Shown: positions 1 through 11,267, numbered from the stretch's first letter. The stretch: DNA of 64,000 nucleotides from Sclerotiophoma versabilis (GCA_012274445.1 JAAROD010000069.1:682001-746000); one strand, 5' to 3'. Notes: generated from the letters alone by a model not told the origin. Numbers and translations are program-made.

Positions 1-1452
1 AGCCGAACGTTGGATGTAGTGGCGAATTGCTGTCAGTGTCAGATTGGCTTCAAGCAGAGACCTGTGCACTTACTCAGGTCGACTCAAATCAAGTCCCAGC
101 ACTGTCAGATCTTGCCCCATTGCCAACGAAGAGTAGTCGGGGCTTTCAAGTGGTATCATAGACAGTAACCCTGGCAAACCATAACGCTCCTGATCTGTCA
201 TCTCTGCGAGCTTCTTGTGCAGCGGTGTTTGTGCGTTTGGTGAGCCAACACTTTCTCCAGCAAAGCCCGACTCGAGTTGACTTTGTTGGGACCTTTGCCC
301 TGCCAGTGTGGCGTCGCCGCCAGTTCGCATGCCGGAACCGAGGAAAGGCAGATTCCCTAGCGCTTGCCCCGTCCGTTGGCCGGCCTGTTGATGGTCAGCT
401 TAGTCGTTCTGCATGTCCTAATGTGCATACCTCTTGCTGGTTGGTTGATGCTGCTCGCATTGCACCTGCAAGACCACCACCCACTGTCGCAATTGATGAT
501 CGGTTGCCCTGGCTCTCTGTCGGACTAGACAGACCGTTTCGTGTCTGCCCCAATCCTTGGAAAGCGCTCGAGCCCGGAGTTGCTCCGAACGCAGCTGCGG
601 TCTGGATCAAACCTGCCCGTCGATCAGGTCCGATGTCTCCTGCCGCGTTGTTCCCTAACGGCGGAAACTCTTCAATGTTGCCTGTCTGCGGTTGCGCACC
701 GCCAGACAGCTGGCCAACCCCTCCTTGCCCGCCAAACCGGTAGTCGTCACCAGCACCACCGAACTGACCTTGCGGTGAATCTTCATTGGTCTGGCCTTGC
801 AGTTGTTGGTTGGGCGCTTGCCCTTGCTGCCCTTGCTGGGGCGTTTGCCCTTGTGGTCGCTGGATGGTCGTGTGCGGGGTGGTTCGGAGGGTGGGATTTG
901 CCCACATCTGCTGAGCGGTGGTGTTTTGTTGTGCCTGAGGAGCGCCAGACAAGGATGGAAACTCCCTGCAATCGCACATGTTTAGCATGTATTCTTCTTT
1001 GACAAGGGCGCACTCTGAGACGCGCTGTTGCTGCTGGTGCTGGCGCTAGCGCTTCTCCCGCCGCAACGCCCTCCTGTCCTTGTGTTTCGACATGGCTGCT
1101 GTGACTTACTCAAGGTTGAGCGGTGTATGTGGCTGCGAGTTGCCCATTGCTTGCGCAAAGCTCGATGCAGGCCCTCCGTTTGTTCGTGGTTGTGCTGCAG
1201 GTAGCCCCGGTGCACCTCCTGTTGGCCCACTGAAAGCACCTGAACCCCACTGAGCTTGTCCACCGCCTTATAGAACCTAAGTCAGCGACAGAAGTCCACT
1301 GATTTGGGTGGAGTCTTCTCACCCAGCTTGCCGTTTTGCAGCCTGTTCGTACCGAGCGGCTGGCGGTTTTCGTTCTGTCGGACTTGGAACATGTTGGAAG
1401 GTGTGTTTCGTAGTTGTTGCCCTGGTCCTGTTGGAAGGGGAGCTGTCAGCAT
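1..1452 (-). CDS. NOT2: CCR4-NOT complex subunit NOT2 (CNOT2), 3' end cut by window edge
   Basis: Subunit of the CCR4-NOT complex, which represses transcription and drives mRNA deadenylation. Proposed exons on the minus strand: 1452-1323, 1266-1110, 965-431, 384-74, and 29-1, continuing beyond the window. All joins keep phase and have GT/AG borders. The translation shows family landmarks in order: RLQNGKLG, SSFAQAMGNSQPHTPL, EEFPSLSGAP, IEEFPPLG, then the conserved block ERYGLPGLLSMIP followed by MGQDLTVLGLDLSRP. The Gln/Gly-rich middle is usual for this family. The C-terminal NOT box, which contacts NOT1 and NOT3/5, would lie left of the window. The start at 1452 is the first in-frame ATG after an upstream stop; an extra 5' exon cannot be excluded. 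Confidence 0.88.
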
Positions 1453-2334
1453 TGTGCTCACTCAAGGGCGATTGGAGACGACATTGCTGAGCGGAAGGGT
1501 CGATAGAGACGGCAAGCGTTCGAAGTGACCGTCGCGCAAGCGTGGATTATTGTCTCGAACAACCAGGAGTGGCTAGTGGCGCAGAGGTAGGTGCAGTGCA
1601 ATCATGGTATTCAAGCATGCATTTTCGTGCTCATGGTCGCAAAGGTGTAGGTGGCTCAATGGTTATTCGGGAAAGACTGACCAGGATGGTTCATGCTGCA
1701 ATGTCGCGTACAGACGTGCAGAAAATGTGTGCTCCTCAATTGCCGCTGTCGAGATTGGGCAAAAGCACGCCGTCGGTGCTGGTACTCGTCGCGTGGTGTT
1801 GCGAGGTTGATGCGATGCGCCAGCCAAGGCCGCCAACGTCGTTTGGGCAAGGCGCGCTGATCGTGGGCAGCCTTGAAGGCGGGGAGCGCGGAAAGGTGGG
1901 CCTCAGGCAGTCCGTAACGAGGAACAAGGCTGGACAAACGCAGCTCGAGCACCCTGACACTCAATCTCACAAGCCATTATCTGATTGCGTGGATGAAAAG
2001 AAATCAAATTGAAATCGAGGCTACATTTGTCATTCGTATCTGGTTTTGCCCTTTGATGTCTCACATGACATGTTGCTTCCCACCGAGTAGTGAAGACCGA
2101 AACACTTTTAATTCACGAATGTTCCTCCGTTTCTCGAAAGGCCCTTGTTACCACTCAAGTAACACTGCTTCCCGCAGGGAAAAAACACAATAATGCCCCC
2201 TTTGATGAGAAATTGGAGTAGACCTGCTCCATGTTGATGCTGACCAATAGAACGCCCATGCTATGCAACCCTCCACAACACCAGTTTTAACAAACGCAGA
2301 TGGCGTCTGATCTGCCCAAGGCGGTAACCGCCTT
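1453..2334. other. Intergenic: upstream of NOT2, downstream of the Zn2Cys6 gene
   Basis: Head of NOT2 on one side and tail of the minus-strand Zn2Cys6 gene on the other. It should hold the NOT2 promoter and 5' UTR and the terminator of the neighbour. Open frames here show no recognisable protein pattern. Confidence 0.6.
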
Positions 2335-5300
2335 TCAAGACGGACCATGTTGGAAGAGGTGCGACATGTCGGCCTCACCATTGATACCGAAGAAATTAAA
2401 CCAGTCGTCTACGTTAAGACTCATTGGCACAACAGGGTTGTGTCTCCCACCAGAACTGTTACTCCAGGTATCGTCTTGCGCACCGTGCTGTTGTTGGTTC
2501 TGTTGCATCATTTCCATCTGTTGCGCCCATGCTTGCGGGTTGTTCTGATCAAACTGACCGTTCATCGAATTCTGCATCTGTTGTTGAGGCTGCTGTGGTT
2601 GCGACTGCATGTTGCCGTTGCCTTGTTGTTCCTGTTGTTGTTGCTGCATAGGCACATTTTGAGGCTGTGACAGAGCTGGGTCGACTAGCGACTGCGCTGG
2701 CTGCGGGAAGTTGACTTGGGTATCTGCTGGGAACAACTGATCTGGCTGGAAGTTTTGCCACACTTCTTGACTGATGTTTGGTGTATCACGAGTGATCAAG
2801 AACAGGTCAGGAGGCGTCCCAGGATATGAGTAAGAAGGATTGAACGGTGTTGTCGGACGGGTGCCTGAACGTGAAGGGCCCATGAAAGTGTCATGGTTGT
2901 GGCGGTTCATTTGTGGTGATCCGGCCGACATCTGCGGCATCTGTTGTTGCTGAGGTGGGAGCTCTCGAGACGGTGTGACTGCGGGAGTCTGGGGTCTCGA
3001 TCTTTCATACGAGACTTGAGCTGCTGGTGGGCCATTGATTGTTGGAAACCCTCCAAAGTCCATCTCTTCAAATTTGCGCTTCGGGGCTTCTTGTGCTGGC
3101 TTCGGTGGGGGTGGGGGTACGCTAGATGGCTTGTTCTTCTTATGGTTCCTGCCAGCAGCTTTCTGAAGACGCTCTTCGAGATTTTTGTTTCCCAATATAG
3201 ACTCGAATAGCGTATGTACCATTTTCGCCACAAGCCAGACCTTGGAGACTTCTTTCAGGGCGTCCAAGCAGATTTGTAGGCGCTGCTCCGTCGCTGAGAC
3301 AACCGACTTGTTGGAAGACTTCATCTGGTAGACATGCATGATGAGAGCCGAAAACAAGCTGTAAACAATGAAAGCAGGGGTGTACCGTATTTCATCGTGT
3401 GCTCGGAGGTTTTCGATGATTGATGTAATCATAGCCGCAGCCTGGTATGCAATGTTCCTTGATGGATATGCGTGCTCTTCACCAAACCCGTCCAGATTGG
3501 TCGTCTTTGGTGATCCGGCTGGCGGCATGTGTGCGCGGTGCAGAAGACAGAGTGTGGTGTAGTAGTTTGCGTGCAACAACGCAGCCCAGAAATGGTGTCG
3601 TGTTCGATCCCACTGTACTTCAGGTGGACAGTGTTGCAGCCAATCTGCAAGGGCCATGTCGCTGTGAGTCAGGTCTATGGCGTTGGCCCTGCGAAACTTG
3701 GATGCCACAGAGTATTGCTGCGACAAAACAAGACCCATGATCTCGCTCAGCTTGACGTAGTTGATGAAGAACTGAACATGGACTGGATCTGGCGGCTGTT
3801 CGGCAGGGCGATCTGCCTCGTCGTCGATGAAGTCGTCCTCTGAGATCATCTCTACGTCTGAGTCTTCAGGGTCGATTGCGACTGGCCTGCCAAGGGCAAC
3901 GGCTACCGACCGATCTCGGCTGTAAAGCGTCCACCAGATGCGCTTCCATAACCGCTTATCTGAGCGGCTTAGCTGTGATCCTTCCACGCTGCTGCTGTCA
4001 GTCTCGTTCAAGAAGTAATGTTCTCAGACACCTACCTTCGGTGCATGCCTGATCCTTGGGCTACTACAATAGCAACCCGAGTCCAATAGAAAACGTTCTT
4101 CGTCACATCTGCGGTAGGTGGTCAGCCTCGGAACATGAATCCTCTGGATGTTCTTACCCTCGGGTCCTTCCCAGTACCAGCCCATCAGAATCAGCGCTTG
4201 AACGATGGTGACTCGGTCGTCTTCGAAGTTTGCGTCGAACAGGGCCTTTGCACGCTTGTAAAAAGTCATAGCAGCCGGGGTAGTGGAGCCACTGGAGTCC
4301 ATTAATTGGGGGTTGGTGCAGACTCTTGAGCCAGCCAGGAGGACGGCCTGCAACAAAAGCAATGACGGAGGGTTCTTTGGGTCTCGGTACTGGCGCATGA
4401 AGCGGCTGCGGTTGATGACAGGCACGACTGGCGCAACCCACTTGAAGAAGGCTTCGACAAGCTCGTCACACAGCGCCCTCGGCGGTAGCAGAAAGGCGCC
4501 TCTCTGGTGCAGAATCTCGATCTCCATATTGTCCATCTCGTTGACACGAGCTTTGGCACCTCGCACATTTTCAGGCAGCGGGTAGTGGACTACATCGGTT
4601 GTGCCATAGTGGTCATGGACCAGCAAAGACAGGTTCGAGGATTCGCCTAGGTATGCGACGCGGCCAGCTTCCTTGATGGGGGCTCTGGCAAACTTTGGCT
4701 TCATGAACTGGACGTATGTGCCGTTGTGGGCGGCCTGCTGGGCGGCATAGGCGTGGGAGAAGTTGCTTGCAGGGGTGCCATCCTCGGAGTTGGAGACTGC
4801 TGTCTTGTCGCGCGGCTCGACGGAGATGCTGGCCGGCGAGCGGCTGTCGTTGTTGTCGCCTGCTTCGCTTACGCTGTCTGCCTCCTTGGCTCGCGATGTC
4901 TGCGTCTTCTTGCGCTTCGGGGTGGGGATGCGGCATTCTATGGAGAAGGCGGTGCAGTTGGTGCAGGGGACACCCAACGAGGCGGCGTCACATCGAACCT
5001 GGGCAGCTGTTACTATCGCCAGTCACGGCTGGCGGCATCGCGATTACTCACTTTGCGCGAATGGCATGCTGTGCGCGTTGTTAGCATTCGTCGCATTCAT
5101 CACCATGGCCAGACCGAGGTGCCGAGGCAGTCAAGCGAAGCTATAGGACCGCAGCTCTCCCGGCCTTCGTTCTCCAGGAACAAAAGCCTGCACAAAGACG
5201 GGGCAGACTTACTCTCGCATGCTCGACTGGCGCGCTGTCGCCTGAATGAGGGATGGCCCGGCGCGACTGCCTGTGACGTCGGACTGTTCCTGCTGCTGTG

Positions 5301-5433
5301 AGCCTCGAGCCAGGGCGTGTCTGCGGGCACGCGCGGGGACGTACGATGCGCCGTTGCTGGGCTGCGGTGCCAGCGGCGACGGTGCTGGAGGCTGCGCGGC
5401 CTGGACCATGAAGCTGTGCTCGCCAGACGCCAT
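2335..5433 (-). CDS. Zn2Cys6 transcription factor, cutinase/fatty-acid regulator type (Ctf1/FarA/FarB-like)
   Basis: Predicted nuclear DNA-binding regulator of about 920 residues. Exons: 5433-5345, 5295-5213, 5068-5052 (17 nt), 4998-4158, 4108-4036, 3994-2335; the lengths sum to a whole number of codons. Joined, they give a Zn2Cys6 cluster: RACETCHSRKVRCD, then ASLGVPCTNCTAFSIEC, with six cysteines, followed by a basic KRKK patch. The middle holds the fungal-specific transcription factor domain, including KRLWKRIWWTLYSRDRSVA and the DVEMISEDDF acidic stretch typical of the cutinase/fatty-acid-responsive regulators. The C-terminal third is rich in Gln, Pro and Asn, as in activation regions. 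Targets cannot be read from the sequence; lipid or cutin catabolism is an inference from family resemblance. The first 49-nt intron is needed to connect the N-terminal ATG to the zinc cluster frame. Confidence 0.85.
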
Positions 5434-6012
5434 GCTGTCGTGCTGCGTCGAGAGTAGGTAGGGGTTGCGACTCTGTCGACACGCGATCGAGTGCTGGAGT
5501 GTGCCTCGAGCGGTATATGCGCTAAGCAATAGCGGGCTCCGGCCTTGCACGGCGATCACCATGCACCTCTCGAAACGGTATTTTTCCTTTGTTGGACTCC
5601 CATGAATGGCTGTCAAGTGCACGTTGCGCCCGTTCACCGTGGGCTATTGCCGCAATCACGCGACCTGCTGCGCGCCTTCTCCAGCTCTGCACCAACGCGC
5701 TCGCCGTCAGGCCGAGACGGCGCGCCTGCCATTGGAGGCTTTCTGGAGTACCTGCTGCACACCACCTCGCCCGCCGCAACTCCAGGCACTGCTCCTGCTT
5801 TCGACCACACTCCCTCGACGACAAGCCGCGTGTTCCGCCACATGAGATTGGAGCAGCTGCCCCGTCCTTCGGCAGCGACAGGAGCAAGCTGCAGCATGTG
5901 CAACTCGCACGGTGCGCTCCAATTGGGCAGGCTTCCATTGTAAGCTCGATGTGTAATTGCAGTCGCTTCACATGCATGAGAAGCTCGTCTTGGCAACGCC
6001 TATTAACCACTC
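5434..6012. other. Intergenic: promoter side of the Zn2Cys6 gene
   Basis: Lies between the Nudix stop and the Zn2Cys6 start, both on the minus strand. Open frames on both strands are compositionally biased and unlike any family I recognise. It probably holds the regulator's promoter and leader. Confidence 0.55.
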
Positions 6013-6702
6013 TCAACTTCTAGCTAATGTCGCGGCTAGCACTGCCTCTCGCTGCAGCCTGAATGCCTCCAGCTTGACATGTTTGTTTTCCTGCGAGATG
6101 TACTTCAGACACGTCCTGCCTTCCCCGCCGACATCATTGATGACCTCGTCCTCAGAAGCCCAAAGGAATCTCTGATGCTCGATAGGGTCCAAGACGACCG
6201 TGTCTGGATTGTCGACCTCGAACTGAAAGATGAGCTGAACACGTTAGTATTTTTCATCTCGCTCTGAAGGGCTCCAGGCTACCTTCAGCCACGTCTTGGC
6301 TGCGCGATTCTTCCCGCTGTCAATGAACGTAAACTGCGTGACCTTCCTCACCACGCGAATTGCTGTAAGACCGGTTTCTTCCTTCAATTCGCGTGCAGCG
6401 GCGTGCAAGATGGTCTCGTCGGTACTATCCATCATCCCTCCGGGAATTTCCTGCCACCTATCAATACTGTTTGCAGAATACATCATCATGGGAGGTCTGC
6501 TTCGAAAACTTACCCAGGCATGGGGGAATGCCTTCTCTTCTTTGGCACGTTGAACGAGAAGCAATTTTCCTTCTTTGTTGAATACAATTGCGCCGGTACA
6601 TATTACGTGAACGTCTCGATGTTGGCCGAGATAATCGCCTTCAGCTATCGCGTACTGTTGCAAGGCTGGTGGATAGTCAAAAGGTGATATGGAGGAAGCC
6701 AT
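6013..6702 (-). CDS. Nudix hydrolase family protein
   Basis: Hydrolyses a nucleoside diphosphate linked to another moiety; the substrate is unknown. About 192 residues from exons 6702-6514, 6450-6283 and 6234-6013, all joined in phase. The Nudix box is clear: GGMMDSTDETILHAAARELKEETGL fits Gx5Ex7REUxEExGU (given here only as motif positions about 82-105; key residues are the G, the first E, and RELKEETGL). The first intron interrupts just before EIPGG; removing it gives the usual FPHAWEIPGG. The third exon supplies a C-terminal VDNPDTVVLDPIEHQRFLW segment typical of the end of the fold. No targeting signal is obvious, so a cytosolic location is likely. Confidence 0.85.
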
Positions 6703-7132
6703 GTTGTTGTCGATAGGCCAGGACTCCAGGAAAGATCTTCAGGTTTGATGTAGGTGCTGACAGCTCAGCACGTATTTAAGTAGCTGAGACTGAATGTAGC
6801 TGCCTTGCCCACTTCACCGGTGCTTGAGATCTTCAAGTGATAGTCACATGTGTGGATGTTCCTGCCACACACACAATATCTGACCACGATACTAAGACAA
6901 CGAGACCATCTTTGTATGTCCCATCTCAAAGCGGCAGCAGATTCAGAGGTTGCTGTGAACGGCCCCGCACGTGGTGCTCAACATATCGCGCTAACAACGC
7001 GCTTCTTTCAGGATGACAACATCGACGACACGAACACTCGCCGCTCACTGTATCAATCCCTCCGAGACAACCTTTGTTCGAGCGCGCATAGCACGATTTT
7101 AGGAAACTACGCGTCAACATTCATTTGCGACA
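6703..7132. other. Intergenic: divergent promoter region
   Basis: Separates the minus-strand Nudix gene from the plus-strand gene at 7133, so it should contain both promoters. Nothing else is recognisable. Confidence 0.55.
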
Positions 7133-8761
7133 ATGCCGCGACCAGCGCGCGCAAAGATACAATCGAAAGCCACCACGAACACACGCGTCTCCAAGTCCAC
7201 CACGCGCAAGCAAGCTGCGCCAGCAGCCACAAAACCTACCACAAAGCAGACCAGGAATGCCACGGCAGCATTGCAGAGCTTCAGCGACGATAGCGATGGA
7301 CTAGTTACGAACACAAGATCGACACGCACGAAACGCGGTGCGCCGGCACAAAGATCACCAAATGCTACTGACCAGGCGGATCTGGAGATGACTGGCGCGC
7401 TTCCCACAGGAAGCGAAGCTCCTGCGACTACAACCAAGCCTCGCACGCCGGCATCAAAAGCGTCGACTGGGACACGCCCAACAAGAGGCAGCGCTCGCTT
7501 GTCTGCAGCGAAGACATCTCCAGCAGTGGCACAAGCGCAAGCACGCTCTCTCGTCGAAGCCACAAGCCATGATGTTCCCGAGGAAGGCGAGACCAGCGGT
7601 TTTGGAGACTTCACTTTTTCTTCGTTGGACTCAGAATCGCCAGCCCACGGAACGCGTCCGCCATCTGCTGTGAAAGTAGGCGCAACGCCTGCGCATGAAA
7701 CCTCCATTCTAGCCCTAACCAACTTCAAGAGGCGAGCTAGGCAACCCAGCTTGCTTCGGATGGTTCAACAAACGACGGATGTTGAGGACAACGACGAGTC
7801 TGGTCTAAGCAACACAGACAATTTCGACTTCGATGACTTCGTTCCTCAGGATGAATCTACGCCGATCAATAAACAAAGGACCACGACCGAGAAAGAAGGG
7901 GCAAATGATAGTGGCGCACACCTATCAAGCTCAGGATCGCGTGGCAGAAAGCGCAAGTTGACGCCAGTGGTTCAAGTGCCGCGTTCTTCACCACCATACA
8001 ATCCACCCTCTGGCGCAGACATCGAATCAGCACAATCTCCTTCTCCTAGCCTTCCAGATGTTCTGCCGTCACACGAAGAGGTGGTCGAACAGACACAGGA
8101 CGAACCAGAAACACCAAGTCAGACTCTTGCTCCACCAAAGTCAAGTAGTCCTGTCCGCGAAGCCTCACAACCTCCTACATCACCTCAACAAACTCGAGCT
8201 CGTCGAAGAGGAAGGGCTGGCAAGCAGACGACCTACAATGAGGATTCAGACGCAGAAGAGACCGAGACTCCAGCCAAGCAGAAACGCAACGTGAAAGCCA
8301 AAGCGCAGCCAGGCATTTCTACAGCACAGTTGAAGGATCTTCTACCTCGGCGACGGAATCGTATACGCGCGCACGACGAGTATGACCTGACATCGTCGGA
8401 AGACGTGGCGCAGATCGACTCCGACCAGGATGAGCTGCAGATGCCGGCTCGACGAGCTCGTCAACGACCAGGCGCAGGCAAGATGGTTTCGCCGAAGACG
8501 AGCAAGACGACAGCACGCAGTAAAAAGGCTACAGCGCCCACCAAGACAGCCAAGAGGGCGAGCCGAACCTACGGCAGCCGGATCTCCTCAGACAAGGAGA
8601 ATCATGCGGTAGCAGAGGAGGCAGATGAGACGACAGAGCGCTCGGCTGTTGAGATTTCAGACAAGCTTGCTGCGATTCGCAAGAAATTCGAGGAGATTGA
8701 TGACTTTGAGCTGGAGTTCGCGACTGTCGATACCGTGACAAGCTCCAGCCCTTATCGGTGA
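7133..8761 (+). CDS. Basic Ser/Thr/Pro-rich protein of unknown function, probably nuclear
   Basis: A single 542-codon open frame starting in a favourable context (gacaATGCC). I do not recognise the family. The N-terminus is strongly basic (MPRPARAKIQSKATTN and on). Low-complexity Ser, Thr, Pro and Gln stretches alternate with basic clusters such as RGRKRKL and ARRRGRAGK; the latter contains an RGR core like an AT-hook. Acidic islands such as DNFDFDDFVPQDE follow. The best-ordered part is the C-terminus: ISDKLAAIRKKFEEIDDFE then LEFATVDTVTSSSPY, probably a short helix plus an acidic motif. A chromatin or chromosome-associated role is plausible from composition only. No signal peptide, membrane segment or intron is seen. 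Confidence 0.75.
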   Translation: MPRPARAKIQSKATTNTRVSKSTTRKQAAPAATKPTTKQTRNATAALQSFSDDSDGLVTNTRSTRTKRGAPAQRSPNATDQADLEMTGALPTGSEAPATTTKPRTPASKASTGTRPTRGSARLSAAKTSPAVAQAQARSLVEATSHDVPEEGETSGFGDFTFSSLDSESPAHGTRPPSAVKVGATPAHETSILALTNFKRRARQPSLLRMVQQTTDVEDNDESGLSNTDNFDFDDFVPQDESTPINKQRTTTEKEGANDSGAHLSSSGSRGRKRKLTPVVQVPRSSPPYNPPSGADIESAQSPSPSLPDVLPSHEEVVEQTQDEPETPSQTLAPPKSSSPVREASQPPTSPQQTRARRRGRAGKQTTYNEDSDAEETETPAKQKRNVKAKAQPGISTAQLKDLLPRRRNRIRAHDEYDLTSSEDVAQIDSDQDELQMPARRARQRPGAGKMVSPKTSKTTARSKKATAPTKTAKRASRTYGSRISSDKENHAVAEEADETTERSAVEISDKLAAIRKKFEEIDDFELEFATVDTVTSSSPYR

Positions 8762-9425
8762 ACAGAGCTGGTCATGGGGTACGATCGTAGATGCAAGTGG
8801 TGTGTATAACGACTTACGGCAATACTCGTGGTTTTGTGTACAAAGCAAGCATGGTGTATGACGGCGTTATCTTCTGGCGGATGTCTCGCAGCAATGATGT
8901 GTTTAAAAGGGCACAGGGTGTAATCGAATGCAGATTTAGTCGGACTGAGTAGGCTATGCTGTTGTGACGGTGTTGTTTCTCGAGTAGGTTTCGTGATGTA
9001 CTGCGCCAACCAGGGCGACGATGATGGAATGGCGCACTACGTCAGTCTGGTCGTTATCTGGCCTTATCTCGTGTTGGGTGTAGCACGCCGACATGGCTGG
9101 ACCAGGAGCAAGCAGCCAACAATCCAATTGCCCATTCCTAGCCGTTCGCCGGAGCTTGCATGCCCTGGTTGCGGCTCTTCGATCCGTAAGGCTTGCTCGG
9201 CGTTGCACGTCCGTCTTGGACCCTTGCGCACGGCCTCAAGGGCTGGGGAAGCTACGTACGCACATCGCAATCGACCTCACACGTCGCTGGGCGTTGCATG
9301 TGCACTTTTGGACACGCCGGGACTCCACCACTCGCTCTCCGCACTGAGGATGCCACAGTAATGCTTCTTACCGAACCGCCCTTTCGCCTGGCCTATGCAG
9401 CTCCACCAAATCCACCCCGCATGCC
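8762..9425. other. Intergenic between two plus-strand genes
   Basis: 3' UTR of the 7133 gene and promoter/leader of the LysM gene. No supported gene or repeat. Confidence 0.55.
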
Positions 9426-11267
9426 ATGAACACCACCAATGGTTCCTCGTTGTCCACCTCTAAGAGCACCTCGACCCTGCGCCCGCGGACCCGGCGATTG
9501 ATCTCCGTCGAAGATGACATCTACGCGACCGACGACAGCGAGGGCTTCAGCTCGAGGGCCGGTTCGCGGAGAGCCTCGAGGACCGCGTCACCTGCCAATG
9601 TCACCTCGGCACCCTCAGCCTTCTTCAGGTCCGCTGGCATCCAAGCCTCCAAGGCCACCCGGGACACATCGTCCACCCTTTCAGGACTGTTTGGCAACTC
9701 TTGGTCTGCCGTCCAGGGCCTGGCCGCCAATGTCCTCGGCAACGAGGCCGCGTCCAACCGCTCGGCTGCTGCGCGAAGCCGCAATCCTGCGACCGCACGG
9801 CGCACGTCCACCAGCGCTCCGCCGCCGAAACAATGGGGTCCCGCGGGCGCAGGCTCGCACGTGGGCGCCGGCACCCAGGAGGAGCGGGAGGCCATGGTGC
9901 GAGCGATGAAGCGCCGGGACCTGCTCAGTGCTACTGAGCACCTGCAGCCAGACTCGATTGGCCGCATGAAGCGCAGAAACTCGGACGACCGTACAAGCGC
10001 CTCTGCCCCGCCCGGCGAGAACGACCACGGCGACGCGCTGATATACGTGCACCATGTCAAGAAGCAAGACACGCTTGCTGGCGTCTGCATCAAGTACGAT
10101 TGCGAGCAGTCAGTGCTGCGGAAAGCCAATCGCATGTGGCCAAACGACACCATTCTCTCCAAGAAGACGATAGTGCTTCCGGTAGACGCTTGCGGTGTCA
10201 AGGGCCGGCCAGTGCAAGGACCAGATGCTCTGCCAGAAGAGGACCTGCTGCTCGGAGAGTACGGCGACCCCTCGAGCAAGAAGCCCGACACAGAAGGCCT
10301 GCCCAATGGCTGGACTACGCCCAAGCAGAAGAGCACCGACACCAGCTCCGTTGTGTCCTCCAATGCCGCCCCCGAACAGCCTTGGACACATGATTCCTGG
10401 GTCCTTCTCCCCAACGACAAACAACCCACACAGATCGCCCGTATGCCCCGCCGCGCTCTGGGCTTCTTTCCACCCGCCCGCCGAAAATCTGTCACCTACT
10501 CAGACGCCGCATCCACACCTCGCGCCTCCGTCGACCTTCCTCGCTCCTCGACTTCCACCAATCCGAACACTCACACAACATCACCTTCACAGCCCACCCG
10601 CCCTCGTGCATCAAGCAATCTCTCCTCTCTCTCAGCACACAGCCGCCAACGCAGCACCTCTGGCCAGCACCAGCCGCCTAAGCCCTGGCTATCCGGTCCT
10701 GGCGGCGTCGGTACATTAGGGCGCAATGTGCGCAGCCCCGGACCTGCGCAGGACGGGCTGAACAAAATGTTCGCTGCCCATCTCCCCAACATGGCGCCTC
10801 CACCGGGACAAGAATACTTCACACCCTGGGCACCTTCTTTGCTCGACGTCGACGGCACGCGGGGTCCGGGTTCAGGCATCGTCACTCCATCAGGCGGGGA
10901 CATCAACTTTCAAGAAATCGGCGGCGCGATAGAAGGCTGGGTGCGCAAAGTCGGATCGCAAGCGCAGAAGCTCCTCGCTGAGCCAAGCACGCCCGGCGGG
11001 CGGCAGAAAGTCATGCCTGGCGGCGGGCTGGGCGATCTGATTGAACTGCAGGACGATGCTTTTGAGATTGGGGACGGAGAAGAGGATAGAGGGCGGCCGA
11101 GGGAAGGGCTAGTGGTGCCGAGCATTAGCACGGAGAGATCGACGAGTCGTCATTCAGCTGTCAAGGAGTCTACCATGAGGGCGCAGCAGTTTCAGAGTTC
11201 CAGAAAGGACTTCAATTTGGCACTGCGAGAGAGAAGCCGTAAGGGAGACAGTAGCAAGACGGACTGA
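9426..11267 (+). CDS. LysM-domain protein, non-secreted type
   Basis: 613 residues in one exon. A single LysM-like domain lies at about residues 200-255: YVHHVKKQDTLAGVCIKYDC, then a run with RKANRMWPNDTILSKKTIVLP. That pattern (HxVKxxDTLAGVxIKY...LRKANRLWPND) is the intracellular fungal LysM type. There is no N-terminal signal peptide and no membrane helix; the N-terminus is Ser/Thr/Arg-rich (TLRPRTRRLISVEDDIYATD), so secretion and a chitin-masking effector role are unlikely. Long Ser/Pro-rich regions flank the domain, and the C-terminus is charged. The family is conserved in Pezizomycotina, but I know of no established function. It converges on the LTA4H gene. Confidence 0.85.
   Translation: MNTTNGSSLSTSKSTSTLRPRTRRLISVEDDIYATDDSEGFSSRAGSRRASRTASPANVTSAPSAFFRSAGIQASKATRDTSSTLSGLFGNSWSAVQGLAANVLGNEAASNRSAAARSRNPATARRTSTSAPPPKQWGPAGAGSHVGAGTQEEREAMVRAMKRRDLLSATEHLQPDSIGRMKRRNSDDRTSASAPPGENDHGDALIYVHHVKKQDTLAGVCIKYDCEQSVLRKANRMWPNDTILSKKTIVLPVDACGVKGRPVQGPDALPEEDLLLGEYGDPSSKKPDTEGLPNGWTTPKQKSTDTSSVVSSNAAPEQPWTHDSWVLLPNDKQPTQIARMPRRALGFFPPARRKSVTYSDAASTPRASVDLPRSSTSTNPNTHTTSPSQPTRPRASSNLSSLSAHSRQRSTSGQHQPPKPWLSGPGGVGTLGRNVRSPGPAQDGLNKMFAAHLPNMAPPPGQEYFTPWAPSLLDVDGTRGPGSGIVTPSGGDINFQEIGGAIEGWVRKVGSQAQKLLAEPSTPGGRQKVMPGGGLGDLIELQDDAFEIGDGEEDRGRPREGLVVPSISTERSTSRHSAVKESTMRAQQFQSSRKDFNLALRERSRKGDSSKTD

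Noticed and set aside
5100..5330. Separate start (GTG-initiated frame) for the Zn2Cys6 regulator
   Set aside because: A 49-nt intron (5296-5344) connects the ATG at 5433 to the zinc-cluster frame in phase, so a non-ATG start is not needed.
9521..10495. 324-codon minus-strand open frame antisense to the LysM gene
   Set aside because: A shadow of the codon-biased LysM coding strand; Ser/Leu/Arg-rich with no domain.
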